Below, one piece after another: positions 24,391-33,093 of a stretch of 49,452 bases of DNA; the stretch's first letter is position 1; the number at the start of each line of letters is the position of its first letter. Source of the DNA: an uncultured Clostridia bacterium (GTDB taxonomy: Bacteria > Bacillota > Clostridia > TANB77 > CAG-465). The notes under the pieces were generated by a model. The model made no database searches and was not told the DNA's origin. It saw nothing but the letters and a program-made list of their open reading frames with translations. The position numbers were made by a program, and so were the translations under genes. The stretch lies in NCBI GenBank assembly GCA_944388545.1, contig CALXJE010000004.1, forward strand, positions 1 to 49,452. The letters are read 5' to 3'.

Positions 24391-27159
24391 TTATTGTTCC
24401 TTTCCACAACAGAATTTATATTTTTTGCCGCTTCCACATGGACAAGGCTCATTTTTTCCTACTTTTTTTGCCACTCTTACAGGTTCTTTTGCTACATTTT
24501 GTTGCTTGTTATCGCCATAAGCAGACATATCTTGCTTTTCATAATTTGCATTTACAACATTACCTTTTGTAGGCAAATCAGTTCTATTAAACTTTACTGT
24601 AAATATAGTTTTTAATACATCTTCTTGAATTGCGGCGTTCATTTCTTCAAATAATTCGAATCCTTCTATTTTATATGCGTCTACAGGATTACTCTGACCA
24701 TACGCTCTTAAATGAATTCCATCTTTTAAATGAGACATGTCATCAATATGATTCATCCATTTTTCATCAACAGTCTTAAGCATAATATATTTCTCTAACT
24801 TTCTATATGCATCAAGAGCATTTTTTTCTTCAAATTCTTTTATTCTACTATTATATATCTCTTTTACTCTTTCTGATATGTTTTTAGATACTTCATCCAT
24901 ATTCATACTTTCTATATCTTCTTTAGTAACTAAGTCATTTTTCCCAAAAAGATTGAATAATGCAAGTTCAAATGTTTCCAAATTAATCTCATCTACATGT
25001 CTTACAGACATCATATGTTCACTTACAATTTGATTGATTTGAGAATCTAGTATCTTCATTATAGAGTCTTCTACAGAATCGTTATCTAATATTTGCCTTC
25101 TTTGTTTATATATTACATCTCTTTGTTTATTCATTACATCGTCGTATTCAAGTACACTCTTTCTTATACTATAATTTCTTCCTTCTACCCTTTTTTGTGC
25201 TGTTCTTATAGCATTAGTAAGCAGTCCCATTTCTATTGGCATATCTTCTGGCAACTTCATAGTATTTGCAACTGTTGAAACAGTATCTCCACCAAACAAT
25301 TTCATCAAGTCATCTTCCAAAGATATATAGAAACGGCTTTCTCCTGGATCTCCTTGCCTACCTGCTCTTCCTCTTAACTGATTGTCAATTCTTCTTGATT
25401 CATGTCTTTCACTACCTATTATCTTTAATCCACCTGCTGCAATTACCTTACTTTTATCTTCTTCTATTTCTTTTTTATAGCTGTTTTCTAATTCTTTATA
25501 TTCTTTTCTTATGCTTAATAGTTCTTCATCATCTGTATTTGCATATCCAGATGCAAACTCTATTTTTTCCGGATCAATTCCTTTTGCAAGTAATTTTCTT
25601 TTTGCTAAAAACTCTGCATTACCTCCAAGTAATATATCCGTTCCTCTACCTGCCATATTAGTTGCTATTGTAACTGTTTTGTATTTACCTGCTTGTGCTA
25701 CTATTTCTGCTTCTTTTTCATGAAATTTTGCATTAAGTACTTTATGTGGAATTCTAGCTTTATCAAGCATTTTACTTATAATTTCAGACTTTTCTATGGA
25801 AACAGTACCAACTAGAACAGGTTGCCCTTTTTCATAACTTTCTTTTACATCCTCTACTATAGCATTGTACTTACCTTTTTCTGTTTTATACACAGAGTCA
25901 TTTCTATCTATCCTAATTATTTCTTTATTAGTTGGTATTTCTATAACATCTAATCCATATATTCCTTTAAATTCTACTTCTTCGGTCTTTGCTGTACCTG
26001 TCATTCCTGATAATTTAGAATATAGCCTAAAATAATTTTGAAATGTTATAGTGGCTAATGTTTTTGACTCTCTTGCTATTTTTACGCCCTCTTTTGCTTC
26101 AATCGCTTGATGAAGTCCATCACTATATCTTCTTCCTTCCATTATACGTCCAGTAAATTCATCAACTATTAAAATTTCACCATCTTTTTCAATATAGTCA
26201 ATATCCTTTTTCATAATACCATAAGCTTTTAGTGCTTGATTTATATGATGTGATATTTCCATGTTGTCCATATCTGAAAGTTCGCCTATTCCAAAGAATT
26301 CTTCACATTTTTTAGTTCCTCTTTCTGTTAAAGAAACACTTTTAGCTTTTAAGTCTACAACATAATCATATTTTTCATTATTATCATCAAATTCTTTATC
26401 ATTACTTTCTACTATAACCCTTGGTGTCATCTTTTTTACTAATTTATTTGCTTTTTCATATAAATCCGTTGATTTATCCCCCATACCAGATATTATAAGG
26501 GGAGTTCTAGCTTCATCTATTAATATACTATCAATTTCATCGACTATCGCATAGTTAAGTTCTCTTTGTACCATCTCTTCTTTCGACATACACATATTAT
26601 CTCTTAAATAGTCAAATCCAAGTTCATTGTTTGTAGCATAAATAACATCAGATGCATATGCTTTCTTTTTATCCTTAGGTGTCATTGATGGAACAACCAG
26701 ACCAACTGTAAGACCTAAAAATTTATATATTTTTCCCATCCAAACACTATCACGTGATGCAAGATAATCATTTACAGTTACAACATGCACTCCTTTTCCT
26801 GTAAGTGCATTAAGATATACTGGAAGTGTAGCTACTAAAGTTTTCCCTTCTCCAGTTTTCATTTCTGCTATTCTTCCTTGATGAAGTATAATTCCTCCAA
26901 TTAATTGAACTCTAAAATGTTTCATGTTAAGTACTCTGCTAGATGCTTCACGAACAACAGCAAAAGCTTCAACTAGTATATCTTCTAATGTTTGTCCTTC
27001 TTCTAATCTTTTCTTAAATTCTTCTGTTTTTGCCCTTAGTTCATCATCAGATAACTTTTGCATTTCTTCATCTAATGCTTCTATTTTATCTACTAAATGT
27101 AGTATTTTTTTTATCTCCCTTTTACTATATGAACCAAAAATTTTTTCCATTATTCCCAT
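24391..27159 (-). CDS. secA: Protein translocase ATPase SecA
   Basis: SecA drives unfolded preproteins through the SecYEG channel by ATP hydrolysis. The 922-residue protein has the Walker A region MKTGEGKTLVATLP (about 98-111) and IVDEIDSILIDEARTPLIIS with the DEAD-like box (about 206-225). MAGRGTDILLGGNAEF is in the second motor domain, and the C-terminal zinc finger is CPCGSGKKYKFCCG (about 905-918). The start has GGAGG 11 bases upstream, and an extended -10 (TGaTATAAT) occurs at 27221-27213. It is a single-gene transcription unit by appearance. Confidence 0.97.
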   Translation of the reverse strand: MGIMEKIFGSYSKREIKKILHLVDKIEALDEEMQKLSDDELRAKTEEFKKRLEEGQTLEDILVEAFAVVREASSRVLNMKHFRVQLIGGIILHQGRIAEMKTGEGKTLVATLPVYLNALTGKGVHVVTVNDYLASRDSVWMGKIYKFLGLTVGLVVPSMTPKDKKKAYASDVIYATNNELGFDYLRDNMCMSKEEMVQRELNYAIVDEIDSILIDEARTPLIISGMGDKSTDLYEKANKLVKKMTPRVIVESNDKEFDDNNEKYDYVVDLKAKSVSLTERGTKKCEEFFGIGELSDMDNMEISHHINQALKAYGIMKKDIDYIEKDGEILIVDEFTGRIMEGRRYSDGLHQAIEAKEGVKIARESKTLATITFQNYFRLYSKLSGMTGTAKTEEVEFKGIYGLDVIEIPTNKEIIRIDRNDSVYKTEKGKYNAIVEDVKESYEKGQPVLVGTVSIEKSEIISKMLDKARIPHKVLNAKFHEKEAEIVAQAGKYKTVTIATNMAGRGTDILLGGNAEFLAKRKLLAKGIDPEKIEFASGYANTDDEELLSIRKEYKELENSYKKEIEEDKSKVIAAGGLKIIGSERHESRRIDNQLRGRAGRQGDPGESRFYISLEDDLMKLFGGDTVSTVANTMKLPEDMPIEMGLLTNAIRTAQKRVEGRNYSIRKSVLEYDDVMNKQRDVIYKQRRQILDNDSVEDSIMKILDSQINQIVSEHMMSVRHVDEINLETFELALFNLFGKNDLVTKEDIESMNMDEVSKNISERVKEIYNSRIKEFEEKNALDAYRKLEKYIMLKTVDEKWMNHIDDMSHLKDGIHLRAYGQSNPVDAYKIEGFELFEEMNAAIQEDVLKTIFTVKFNRTDLPTKGNVVNANYEKQDMSAYGDNKQQNVAKEPVRVAKKVGKNEPCPCGSGKKYKFCCGKEQ

Positions 27160-27232
27160 TTATATATTTACCTCCAAATTTTGCTACGTTTAATATAACA
27201 AATACTTTGGACATTATATCATAAGTATTAAT

Positions 27233-27275
27233 AAAATAAAAGACCAATAATATTTAATTATTAGTCTTTTATTTT
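27233..27275 (-). terminator. Terminator of the unknown gene at 27275
   Basis: A 19-bp stem (27233-27251 with 27257-27275) with one mismatch on the plus strand that becomes G-U in minus-strand RNA. It starts at the stop codon of the minus-strand gene. Confidence 0.75.
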
Positions 27276-28270
27276 TAATCTGGTGGTATTACTAAGAATA
27301 ATTCTGAGAAATAATTTGAAATTTTAAAATCTTCCAACCTCTTTTGTATGTATTTCCCATACTCTTCTAAATATTCCTTTGTAAAATCTTTAAACTCATA
27401 CCGTTCTATAAGCTTATCTGTAAGTTCTTTTGCTGTAACAGTTCCAAGTTTTATTTCTTTTATCAAAAGATCCGCATCTACTTTTGATATACTAAGATCT
27501 TCTGGCGTATCTGAATAGGGAATAGCAAATAAATAATTGTTAATAACTTTTTCAAATAGATTAAACGGAATTTCCATTCCAACAATTTTTATATAACTCA
27601 TGTATACTTTAGTTATATATTTTAAATCAATTTTTGCTAAGATACGCAGTTCGTTATAAATAGAATAAACGGTTTCTTCTAGTTTCAAAAAGCCATTTAA
27701 ATTGTCAACCATTACAGGAGCGCACAATCCATAGTATCCACCAAAAGCAAACTCTGATAGATTCTCTGCTTCTGTTAAATATTTTTTGCAAACTGTCAAA
27801 TCTGAGTCGAGTTTTACTAAAAAACCTCTGGTGTTGTTAAAAACTTTGTTTCCTCTTGGAATCTTCTTTTTTGACTTTAAAATAATCTTTTTAAGCCGAT
27901 TTATATGCAAATGAAAAGATTCTTGAGAAGCTAATATAATTTCTTTAGAACGTCCTGACATAACCAGATTTAAAAATTCTTCATACCCAATATAGTGTTC
28001 CTTATTATAATAACCACGAAGATAGAGTTCAACAATGTAGTACACATTTCTAATGGCTATATATATATCGTCAGCCTTAATCATTACTTTTTCTTTCAAT
28101 GAGTCAGCTATAAAATCTAATGCCTCGAAAGAAAAAGTATTTTGTATCTCTATCTCATCTCCTATACCCAACTCTTCTGCAATTTTAAATAAATTTTCTA
28201 CTAGTTCTCCTTCTTTTACAGAGTTTATTTTTTCTTTAATTATATCTTCTTTAGAAATGATATTCATCAT
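27275..28270 (-). CDS. Protein of unknown function, divergent partner
   Basis: I do not recognise this 331-residue protein. It has no signal peptide and no clear membrane segment, and it is predicted mostly alpha-helical. Notable stretches are FAFGGYYGLCAPVMVDNLNG (about 186-205) and the C-terminal IQKRLEDFKISNYFSELFLV. It vaguely resembles the DUF6179 proteins that sit beside DUF6323 proteins in Clostridia; this is an impression, not a tested match. The start has AGGAGG 9 bases upstream. Its promoter is a perfect consensus, back-to-back with that of the next gene, so the two are likely controlled together. Confidence 0.7.
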   Translation of the reverse strand: MMNIISKEDIIKEKINSVKEGELVENLFKIAEELGIGDEIEIQNTFSFEALDFIADSLKEKVMIKADDIYIAIRNVYYIVELYLRGYYNKEHYIGYEEFLNLVMSGRSKEIILASQESFHLHINRLKKIILKSKKKIPRGNKVFNNTRGFLVKLDSDLTVCKKYLTEAENLSEFAFGGYYGLCAPVMVDNLNGFLKLEETVYSIYNELRILAKIDLKYITKVYMSYIKIVGMEIPFNLFEKVINNYLFAIPYSDTPEDLSISKVDADLLIKEIKLGTVTAKELTDKLIERYEFKDFTKEYLEEYGKYIQKRLEDFKISNYFSELFLVIPPD

Positions 28271-28334
28271 TTATCTTTTCCTCCTTAATATAAAATTATT
28301 TATATAAATATATAATCCTTAAACGTACAATAAT

Positions 28335-28363
28335 ATTATACCATGCAAACCATAAATTGTCAA
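28335..28363 (-). promoter_or_regulatory. Consensus promoter of the gene at 27275-28270
   Basis: On the minus strand exact TTGACA (28363-28358), 17-base spacer ending TGG, exact TATAAT (28340-28335). Confidence 0.85.
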
Positions 28364-28384
28364 TTATGTATCTAAATTATGTAT
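28362..28384. repeat. Direct repeat between divergent promoters
   Basis: AATTATGTAT occurs at 28362-28371 and again at 28375-28384, 13 bases apart, between the two -35 boxes. This is a good place for a shared regulator to bind. Confidence 0.45.
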
Positions 28385-28390
28385 ACTATG

Positions 28391-28419
28391 TTGACATTGT
28401 TCCCCTATTATGCTATAAT
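28391..28419 (+). promoter_or_regulatory. Consensus promoter of the gene at 28475-29065
   Basis: Exact TTGACA (28391-28396), 17-base spacer ending TGC (extended -10), exact TATAAT (28414-28419). Confidence 0.88.
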
Positions 28420-28474
28420 CTAAGTGTATTAATCTAAAAACTTTGATATATAATTATAAGGAGGATTTATTATT

Positions 28475-29065
28475 ATGTCTAGTGAAGGAAAAAAAATAAA
28501 GTCATTTGAATCATTTGAGGTTACAATTGGCGATGCACGTAAAGCATTTCTTGCTTTACGGACCTACGGGTTATCAAAAGAGGTAGCTGAGAAAATAATT
28601 GCAGACGAAACTGATATTGCGGTATATGACTATGGATTTATTCCACAGACTTCTATTGCACCAGATTTAATAGAAGCTTTCGGCGAGCAACACATAAATG
28701 AAATTATTCTCTATGCATACCATTTTATGGATAAATTTGACATAGACTGGTCACTGTTAAAAGAAATCTTTAAAACTCTTTTGGATGTATTTAAAGCAGA
28801 AGAACTTGTTATTAACCCAGAAAAAATCAGATTTTTTATAAAGTCATTACAAGATAAAGCATTTTGTCTAATGATTGAAGACGTTGTAAAAGAAGACCCC
28901 GAAGCCATCGCATCTGCTGAGTCTTCTTGTGAATCACGTTATATGTTTTTGATTCTTAGAGAATTAAAATATTCTGATTTAAGTACTATCAGAAAAATGG
29001 CTAACGATCCTGATGACATAAGTGATGACGACACCGATGATGATATTCAAGATGACGACAATTAA
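28475..29065 (+). CDS. Acidic helical protein of unknown function
   Basis: This 196-residue protein has no signal peptide. It appears helical, with YGLSKEVAEKIIADE (about 31-45), QTSIAPDLIEAFGEQH (about 58-73) and FKTLLDVFKAEELV (about 103-116). It ends in a strongly acidic tail of DDD repeats. The middle has the look of DUF6323 family proteins; I could not test this. The gene is visibly less AT-rich than its neighbours and uses CGT/CGG arginine codons, which may reflect transfer. AGGAGG lies 10 bases before the start. It is divergent from the gene at 27275 and ends in its own terminator. Confidence 0.75.
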   Translation: MSSEGKKIKSFESFEVTIGDARKAFLALRTYGLSKEVAEKIIADETDIAVYDYGFIPQTSIAPDLIEAFGEQHINEIILYAYHFMDKFDIDWSLLKEIFKTLLDVFKAEELVINPEKIRFFIKSLQDKAFCLMIEDVVKEDPEAIASAESSCESRYMFLILRELKYSDLSTIRKMANDPDDISDDDTDDDIQDDDN

Positions 29066-29071
29066 CCCTTC

Positions 29072-29107
29072 AAGTGAGTTCCTTATTTATTTAAGGGCTC
29101 ACTTTTT
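29072..29107 (+). terminator. Terminator of the acidic protein gene
   Basis: Arms at 29072-29078 and 29098-29104 form a 7-bp stem extended by six inner pairs around one bulged T, followed by T6. Confidence 0.8.
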
Positions 29108-29169
29108 TGCATATATTATTTTTTTATGAATATGATTTACTAAAGTATAAAATTAATTAGAGGTGGTAT

Positions 29170-29667
29170 ATGTTTGTATATAATTTTAAATTAAATATTA
29201 AAAAAGTAATGATCGTTCTTGGAATAATAGCAGTAGCTGTTGCCATTAGTTTAGAACTTGGGTTGTTTAAGAAAGATAATAAAAATATTAATATATATGA
29301 TAATGATTTTGATTATGTGATATCAGAAACCAATTTTACAAATATGCTAAAAACTATACATGAAAATATAGATGAAAATATCGGAAAAACAGTTAGTATT
29401 TCAGGATTTGTATTTACTATGCCTGACTTTAAAGACAACTATTTTGTATGTGGAAGAAATATGATTTTATCTGGAGATGAAAAAGTTGTAGGATTCCTTT
29501 GTAATTTTGATGAAGCATCTGATTTATTAGAATCTGAATGGGTAGAAGTTACTGGTGTTATTGAAAAAGGATTTTATCAAACAGATATGCCTATAATAAA
29601 AGTTAAATCTCTAAAGAAAATTACCGCACCAGAAAATACTTTTGTCAATCCTCCTTCTAACTATTAA
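29170..29667 (+). CDS. Membrane-anchored OB-fold-like protein (DUF1980/TIGR03943 C-terminus type)
   Basis: The 165-residue protein has one N-terminal membrane helix (about 12-32). The outer domain has GKTVSISGFVFTMPDFKDNY (about 77-96), FVCGRNMI, VVGFLCNFDEASDLL and EWVEVTGVIEKG. This order of short beta-strands with W-V-x-V-x-G-x-I is typical of the C-terminal domain of DUF1980/TIGR03943 (YcgQ-like) proteins, which usually pair with a permease. Here the permease half is absent and the usual Cys-Cys pair is replaced. Function is unknown. The RBS is GAGGTGG. Confidence 0.6.
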   Translation: MFVYNFKLNIKKVMIVLGIIAVAVAISLELGLFKKDNKNINIYDNDFDYVISETNFTNMLKTIHENIDENIGKTVSISGFVFTMPDFKDNYFVCGRNMILSGDEKVVGFLCNFDEASDLLESEWVEVTGVIEKGFYQTDMPIIKVKSLKKITAPENTFVNPPSNY

Positions 29668-29674
29668 ATATATA

Positions 29675-29704
29675 AAGTAGCAGTATTTAAAATCACTGCT
29701 ACTT
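29675..29704. terminator. Bidirectional terminator
   Basis: A perfect 10-bp stem (29675-29684 with 29695-29704) between two convergent genes, with A-rich and T-rich flanks. Confidence 0.75.
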
Positions 29705-29707
29705 ATT

Positions 29708-30799
29708 TTAATTATTGTTCTTTAATTCCTTTTTATAAACTATAATATTTTTTAAATATCCGTACTCAAACAATTGAGAAAAAACATTTTTAAATATTAC
29801 CATTATTACTGGACCTATTATAAGTCCAAATACGCCAAATATTTTAAATGCAATATACATAGATATTAAAGTCATAAAAGGATGAACTCCTAAATTATTA
29901 CTTACTATTCTAGGTTCTATTAACTGTCTTGCTATAATTATAATTGCATAAGTGATTAGTAATCCTATACCTAAATAAATGTTACCAATAATTGCAGAAT
30001 ATACTCCCCAAGGTATTAATACACTTCCTACTCCTAGTATAGGTAATGCATCTATTAATGCTATAGTAAATGCTAGTGTAAAAGGATATTCTTGTTTTAA
30101 TATAAAAAATGCTATAAGCAATTCTATAAATGTTATACAAACCATTACAAGTTGAGATTTTAAATATTGTGATAATGATGTAACAATTTCTCTTAATATG
30201 CTACTTATCTTTCTTACAAATCTTTTTGGAAATACATCATGTACATACATCGATAATTTTCTTCTATCTGTTACTAAAAACAATGTAGCAAGTAATGTTA
30301 TTACTGCATATATAAATATATTTGGTATAAACATTATAAAATTTATTGTACTGTTAAAAAATTTAGTTACATACTTAGATAAATTACCCAAAAAATCTAA
30401 TCCTATATCATATATTTTACTTGATACAGACTCTGGTATATTTTTTAATGCACTTATGTATTTTTCATATATTACTTGATATTTAATTTTTATATACTCA
30501 AATATGTCGGGTAAATCAATTGCAATAGAAAATGCTTCTTTAATGAGTTTTGATACAAGTAAATATATTAAAAAAGCTATTAATAAATATAGCCCTAAAA
30601 CTAAAATAGTTCCCACTATTTTTCTTGAAATTTTTGTTTTTTTCACAATGTATTCAACTAATTTTTCTAGTATAATCGCTATAGTTATAGCAATTAAAAA
30701 TGGCCAAAAGAATACACCTAATAAAAGACCTACTATAATAAGTGAAGATATCACTAAAAGTCCAAGTATTTTTAAAATTGTTTTTTTATAATCTATCAT
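29708..30799 (-). CDS. AI-2E family / YtvI-like membrane protein
   Basis: The 363-residue protein has about seven hydrophobic helices. The pattern is two N-terminal helices, a long amphipathic segment (about 95-140), then five C-terminal helices with ALPILGVGSVLIPW and GVHPFMTLISMYIAFKIFG. This is the AI-2E transporter family, which includes the sporulation membrane protein YtvI and Na+/H+ antiporters. YtvI is a sensible guess in a sporulating organism, but the substrate is not inferable. An open frame reaches 30847. The ATG at 30799 follows AAAGGTG, and an extended -10 (TGgTATAAT, 30839-30834) lies inside the extension, so 30799 is chosen. Confidence 0.85.
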   Translation of the reverse strand: MIDYKKTILKILGLLVISSLIIVGLLLGVFFWPFLIAITIAIILEKLVEYIVKKTKISRKIVGTILVLGLYLLIAFLIYLLVSKLIKEAFSIAIDLPDIFEYIKIKYQVIYEKYISALKNIPESVSSKIYDIGLDFLGNLSKYVTKFFNSTINFIMFIPNIFIYAVITLLATLFLVTDRRKLSMYVHDVFPKRFVRKISSILREIVTSLSQYLKSQLVMVCITFIELLIAFFILKQEYPFTLAFTIALIDALPILGVGSVLIPWGVYSAIIGNIYLGIGLLITYAIIIIARQLIEPRIVSNNLGVHPFMTLISMYIAFKIFGVFGLIIGPVIMVIFKNVFSQLFEYGYLKNIIVYKKELKNNN

Positions 30800-30905
30800 A
30801 AGTTCACCTTTTTGATTTTTTATTATTATGGGAATTATACCACACAAAAATACATAGTAAGATTTATTTGATTTTATTGCTTATTTTTTTACATATTATG
30901 GCAAA

Positions 30906-30932
30906 AAGCATTGTGTAAATAACACAATGCTT
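30906..30932 (-). terminator. Terminator of the SLH-domain gene
   Basis: A perfect 11-bp stem (30906-30916 with 30922-30932) with a 5-base loop and T5 following on the minus strand. Confidence 0.85.
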
Positions 30933-30953
30933 CTTGTGAGTTAAATAAAAACT

Positions 30954-32927
30954 CTAAGGCATAACATGAATTGTTGAATCATAAAAATAAATGTCTCTTA
31001 TCATAGGAGTAGCCATAATTCTATATTCTGCTATTTTTTTGTTTTTAAAATCTAATGCTCCTGCAATTTGAACATCAAAGTGCACATTATAATTAGAATT
31101 GTTATATTCTACAGGTACGTGATTTATGTCATATCCTGTGCCATTAGAAAAATCACCAAAAACTAAATCTTTTCTTACATCTGCAGAAACAACTTCAAAT
31201 TCTACCATTACTCTTACATGTAGCAAGTCTTGAGGAAGCATTATTGTTCCTGGTATTGCACAACCTTTACCCTTCAATATGATTTTATTATCTATCACAT
31301 ATTGAACGTACTTAGCTGCAGATTCTCTTGATGTTATACCGTATCTCATAACCTTACTAATAAAATCCTCTTTATTAATAGTGCGATAATCTACATTTAA
31401 TATTGCATCATAATAATGATAAGAGTTACCTATTAAATTAAATGTATATTTAAAATAATCTGGATGGCACTCAATTGGCTTATGAACGTCATATATATTA
31501 CTATGATTATATGGAGTTTCATATACTTCTTTAGGAATTCCTTTTATTATAAATGGATATTCATAGTAATTATATGGCATTTTAGATATATCTGTTTCTA
31601 GTTCTACAGTATCTTGTCCTAAAAACTTTGCAATATAATTTCCCATCTCATGCTGATAGGTATTATATTTTTCTTGTAAACATAGTATAGTGTAGTTTAA
31701 CATGTATCTTGTAATTGGAGCATCTATAGGAAAATACATTGTATTTGATTCATAAAATTTTTTGTTATATTTATACGTAATAGAAGCACTTGCCACTGCT
31801 CCTTGTTCTTGCCTAGAAAGCTCGTCCATATTGGAGAATTCTGCCATTTCTATAATTGTATCTGATCCAAAATCCATTATTTTGTTATCCCAGTTTTGTA
31901 AATTATTATGTTCTACTGAATTAGCTGTACATATGGCAAATAACAAATTTCTCATAGTAATTCCTTGACTAAAATATTTATCCTTATCAGCCTCTAATCC
32001 TTGAACTTCTAACATATATTTAGCCATTCTTTCTATTTTCAATTCTCCATTATCAAGCTTACGGTATACATCTGCTTCTCTTGGTATTGTAAAATACATT
32101 GCGTATAGTAAATCTTCATACGTTGCTAACCCTTGCCAATCAGTTACACCATAATAATTAGAATAAGGCCACATATACTTAATGTCATTTTGTACCTGAT
32201 CAAACTTGCTATACATTACTTCAATTATATATTGTTCTTTTTCATTATACTTTTTACAACTAAATGTATCTGTCATTGTAGAAATTAACTTTTCTGAATC
32301 AATGCATTTCAAATTTACTAACCTATCTAAAATTATTAATATTTCTTGCGGTGTTATATTCTCTTCTGGGCAAAAATTTCCTTCTCCCTTGCCTGCAATA
32401 ACACCAAGACTTGCTATCTTATTTATACTTTTTTCTGCCCAATGACCAGTTATGTCATTAAATCTAATATTACTAATAGAACCATCTATATCTTTTAATA
32501 TATTAGACCTATCTAACATAGCTACAAACTCTGACCGTGTAACATTATTATTCGGCTTAAAAGAACCATCTTCATATCCAGATATAACACCTTCACTTGC
32601 TACTGTAATTATTCTTTCTTTTAATATTCCTTCTAAACTAGAGATATCATTAAAAGTTTTGCTTACTTTTTTTTCACTACTAAAAGACATAATGTTATAT
32701 AGTATATTTGCTATTTCAACTCTCTTAGTTTCTCTAGTATTATTTTCAAGAAATATTAACTTATACTTGATACCTGTATCTACTGCCCAACTACTAAAAG
32801 GATAATATTTTTCTACATCTGACCAATTAGTAGCTTCATTAGATGCAATTACAAAGCTAGTATTACAAAGTAATAACACAATTGTAATTAAAAAACTAGT
32901 TACCCGCATAAAAAACTTTTTTTTCAT
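30954..32927 (-). CDS. SLH-domain surface protein
   Basis: The 657-residue protein has a signal peptide (about 1-29). Three S-layer homology domains follow at about 35-85, 90-145 (SGYEDGSFKPNNNVTRSEFV) and 156-210 (FNDITGHWAEKSINKIASLG). SLH triplets bind pyruvylated secondary cell-wall polymer and fix proteins to the surface. The C-terminal part (about 460-657) is an unknown domain shared with the membrane protein at 38982-40412; both have EVYE, DYRTIN and a similar NKIIL strand. An AGGAGA box and a consensus promoter precede it. It lies downstream of, but separately terminated from, the pilin-like operon. Confidence 0.88.
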   Translation of the reverse strand: MKKKFFMRVTSFLITIVLLLCNTSFVIASNEATNWSDVEKYYPFSSWAVDTGIKYKLIFLENNTRETKRVEIANILYNIMSFSSEKKVSKTFNDISSLEGILKERIITVASEGVISGYEDGSFKPNNNVTRSEFVAMLDRSNILKDIDGSISNIRFNDITGHWAEKSINKIASLGVIAGKGEGNFCPEENITPQEILIILDRLVNLKCIDSEKLISTMTDTFSCKKYNEKEQYIIEVMYSKFDQVQNDIKYMWPYSNYYGVTDWQGLATYEDLLYAMYFTIPREADVYRKLDNGELKIERMAKYMLEVQGLEADKDKYFSQGITMRNLLFAICTANSVEHNNLQNWDNKIMDFGSDTIIEMAEFSNMDELSRQEQGAVASASITYKYNKKFYESNTMYFPIDAPITRYMLNYTILCLQEKYNTYQHEMGNYIAKFLGQDTVELETDISKMPYNYYEYPFIIKGIPKEVYETPYNHSNIYDVHKPIECHPDYFKYTFNLIGNSYHYYDAILNVDYRTINKEDFISKVMRYGITSRESAAKYVQYVIDNKIILKGKGCAIPGTIMLPQDLLHVRVMVEFEVVSADVRKDLVFGDFSNGTGYDINHVPVEYNNSNYNVHFDVQIAGALDFKNKKIAEYRIMATPMIRDIYFYDSTIHVMP

Positions 32928-32994
32928 GTTAATCTCTCCTTTAATTATAATAGTTTTAATATTAATTTAAACATCTACTTAAAATTTCTTATAC

Positions 32995-33023
32995 ATTATA
33001 TATTAATTTCCAATATTTGTCAA
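32995..33023 (-). promoter_or_regulatory. Consensus promoter of the SLH-domain gene
   Basis: On the minus strand exact TTGACA (33023-33018), 17-base spacer, exact TATAAT (33000-32995). The leader is about 60 bases. Confidence 0.85.
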
Positions 33024-33054
33024 TATTATGTAATCTTAATTAATTAAAACATAT

Positions 33055-33089
33055 AAAAATGAAGAAGAAATTCTTTCTTCTTCATTTTT
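33055..33089 (-). terminator. Terminator of the pilin-like operon
   Basis: A perfect 16-bp stem (33055-33070 with 33074-33089) with a 3-base loop and T5 at the minus-strand end, four bases after the last stop codon of the operon. Confidence 0.85.
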
Positions 33090-33093
33090 TCAA

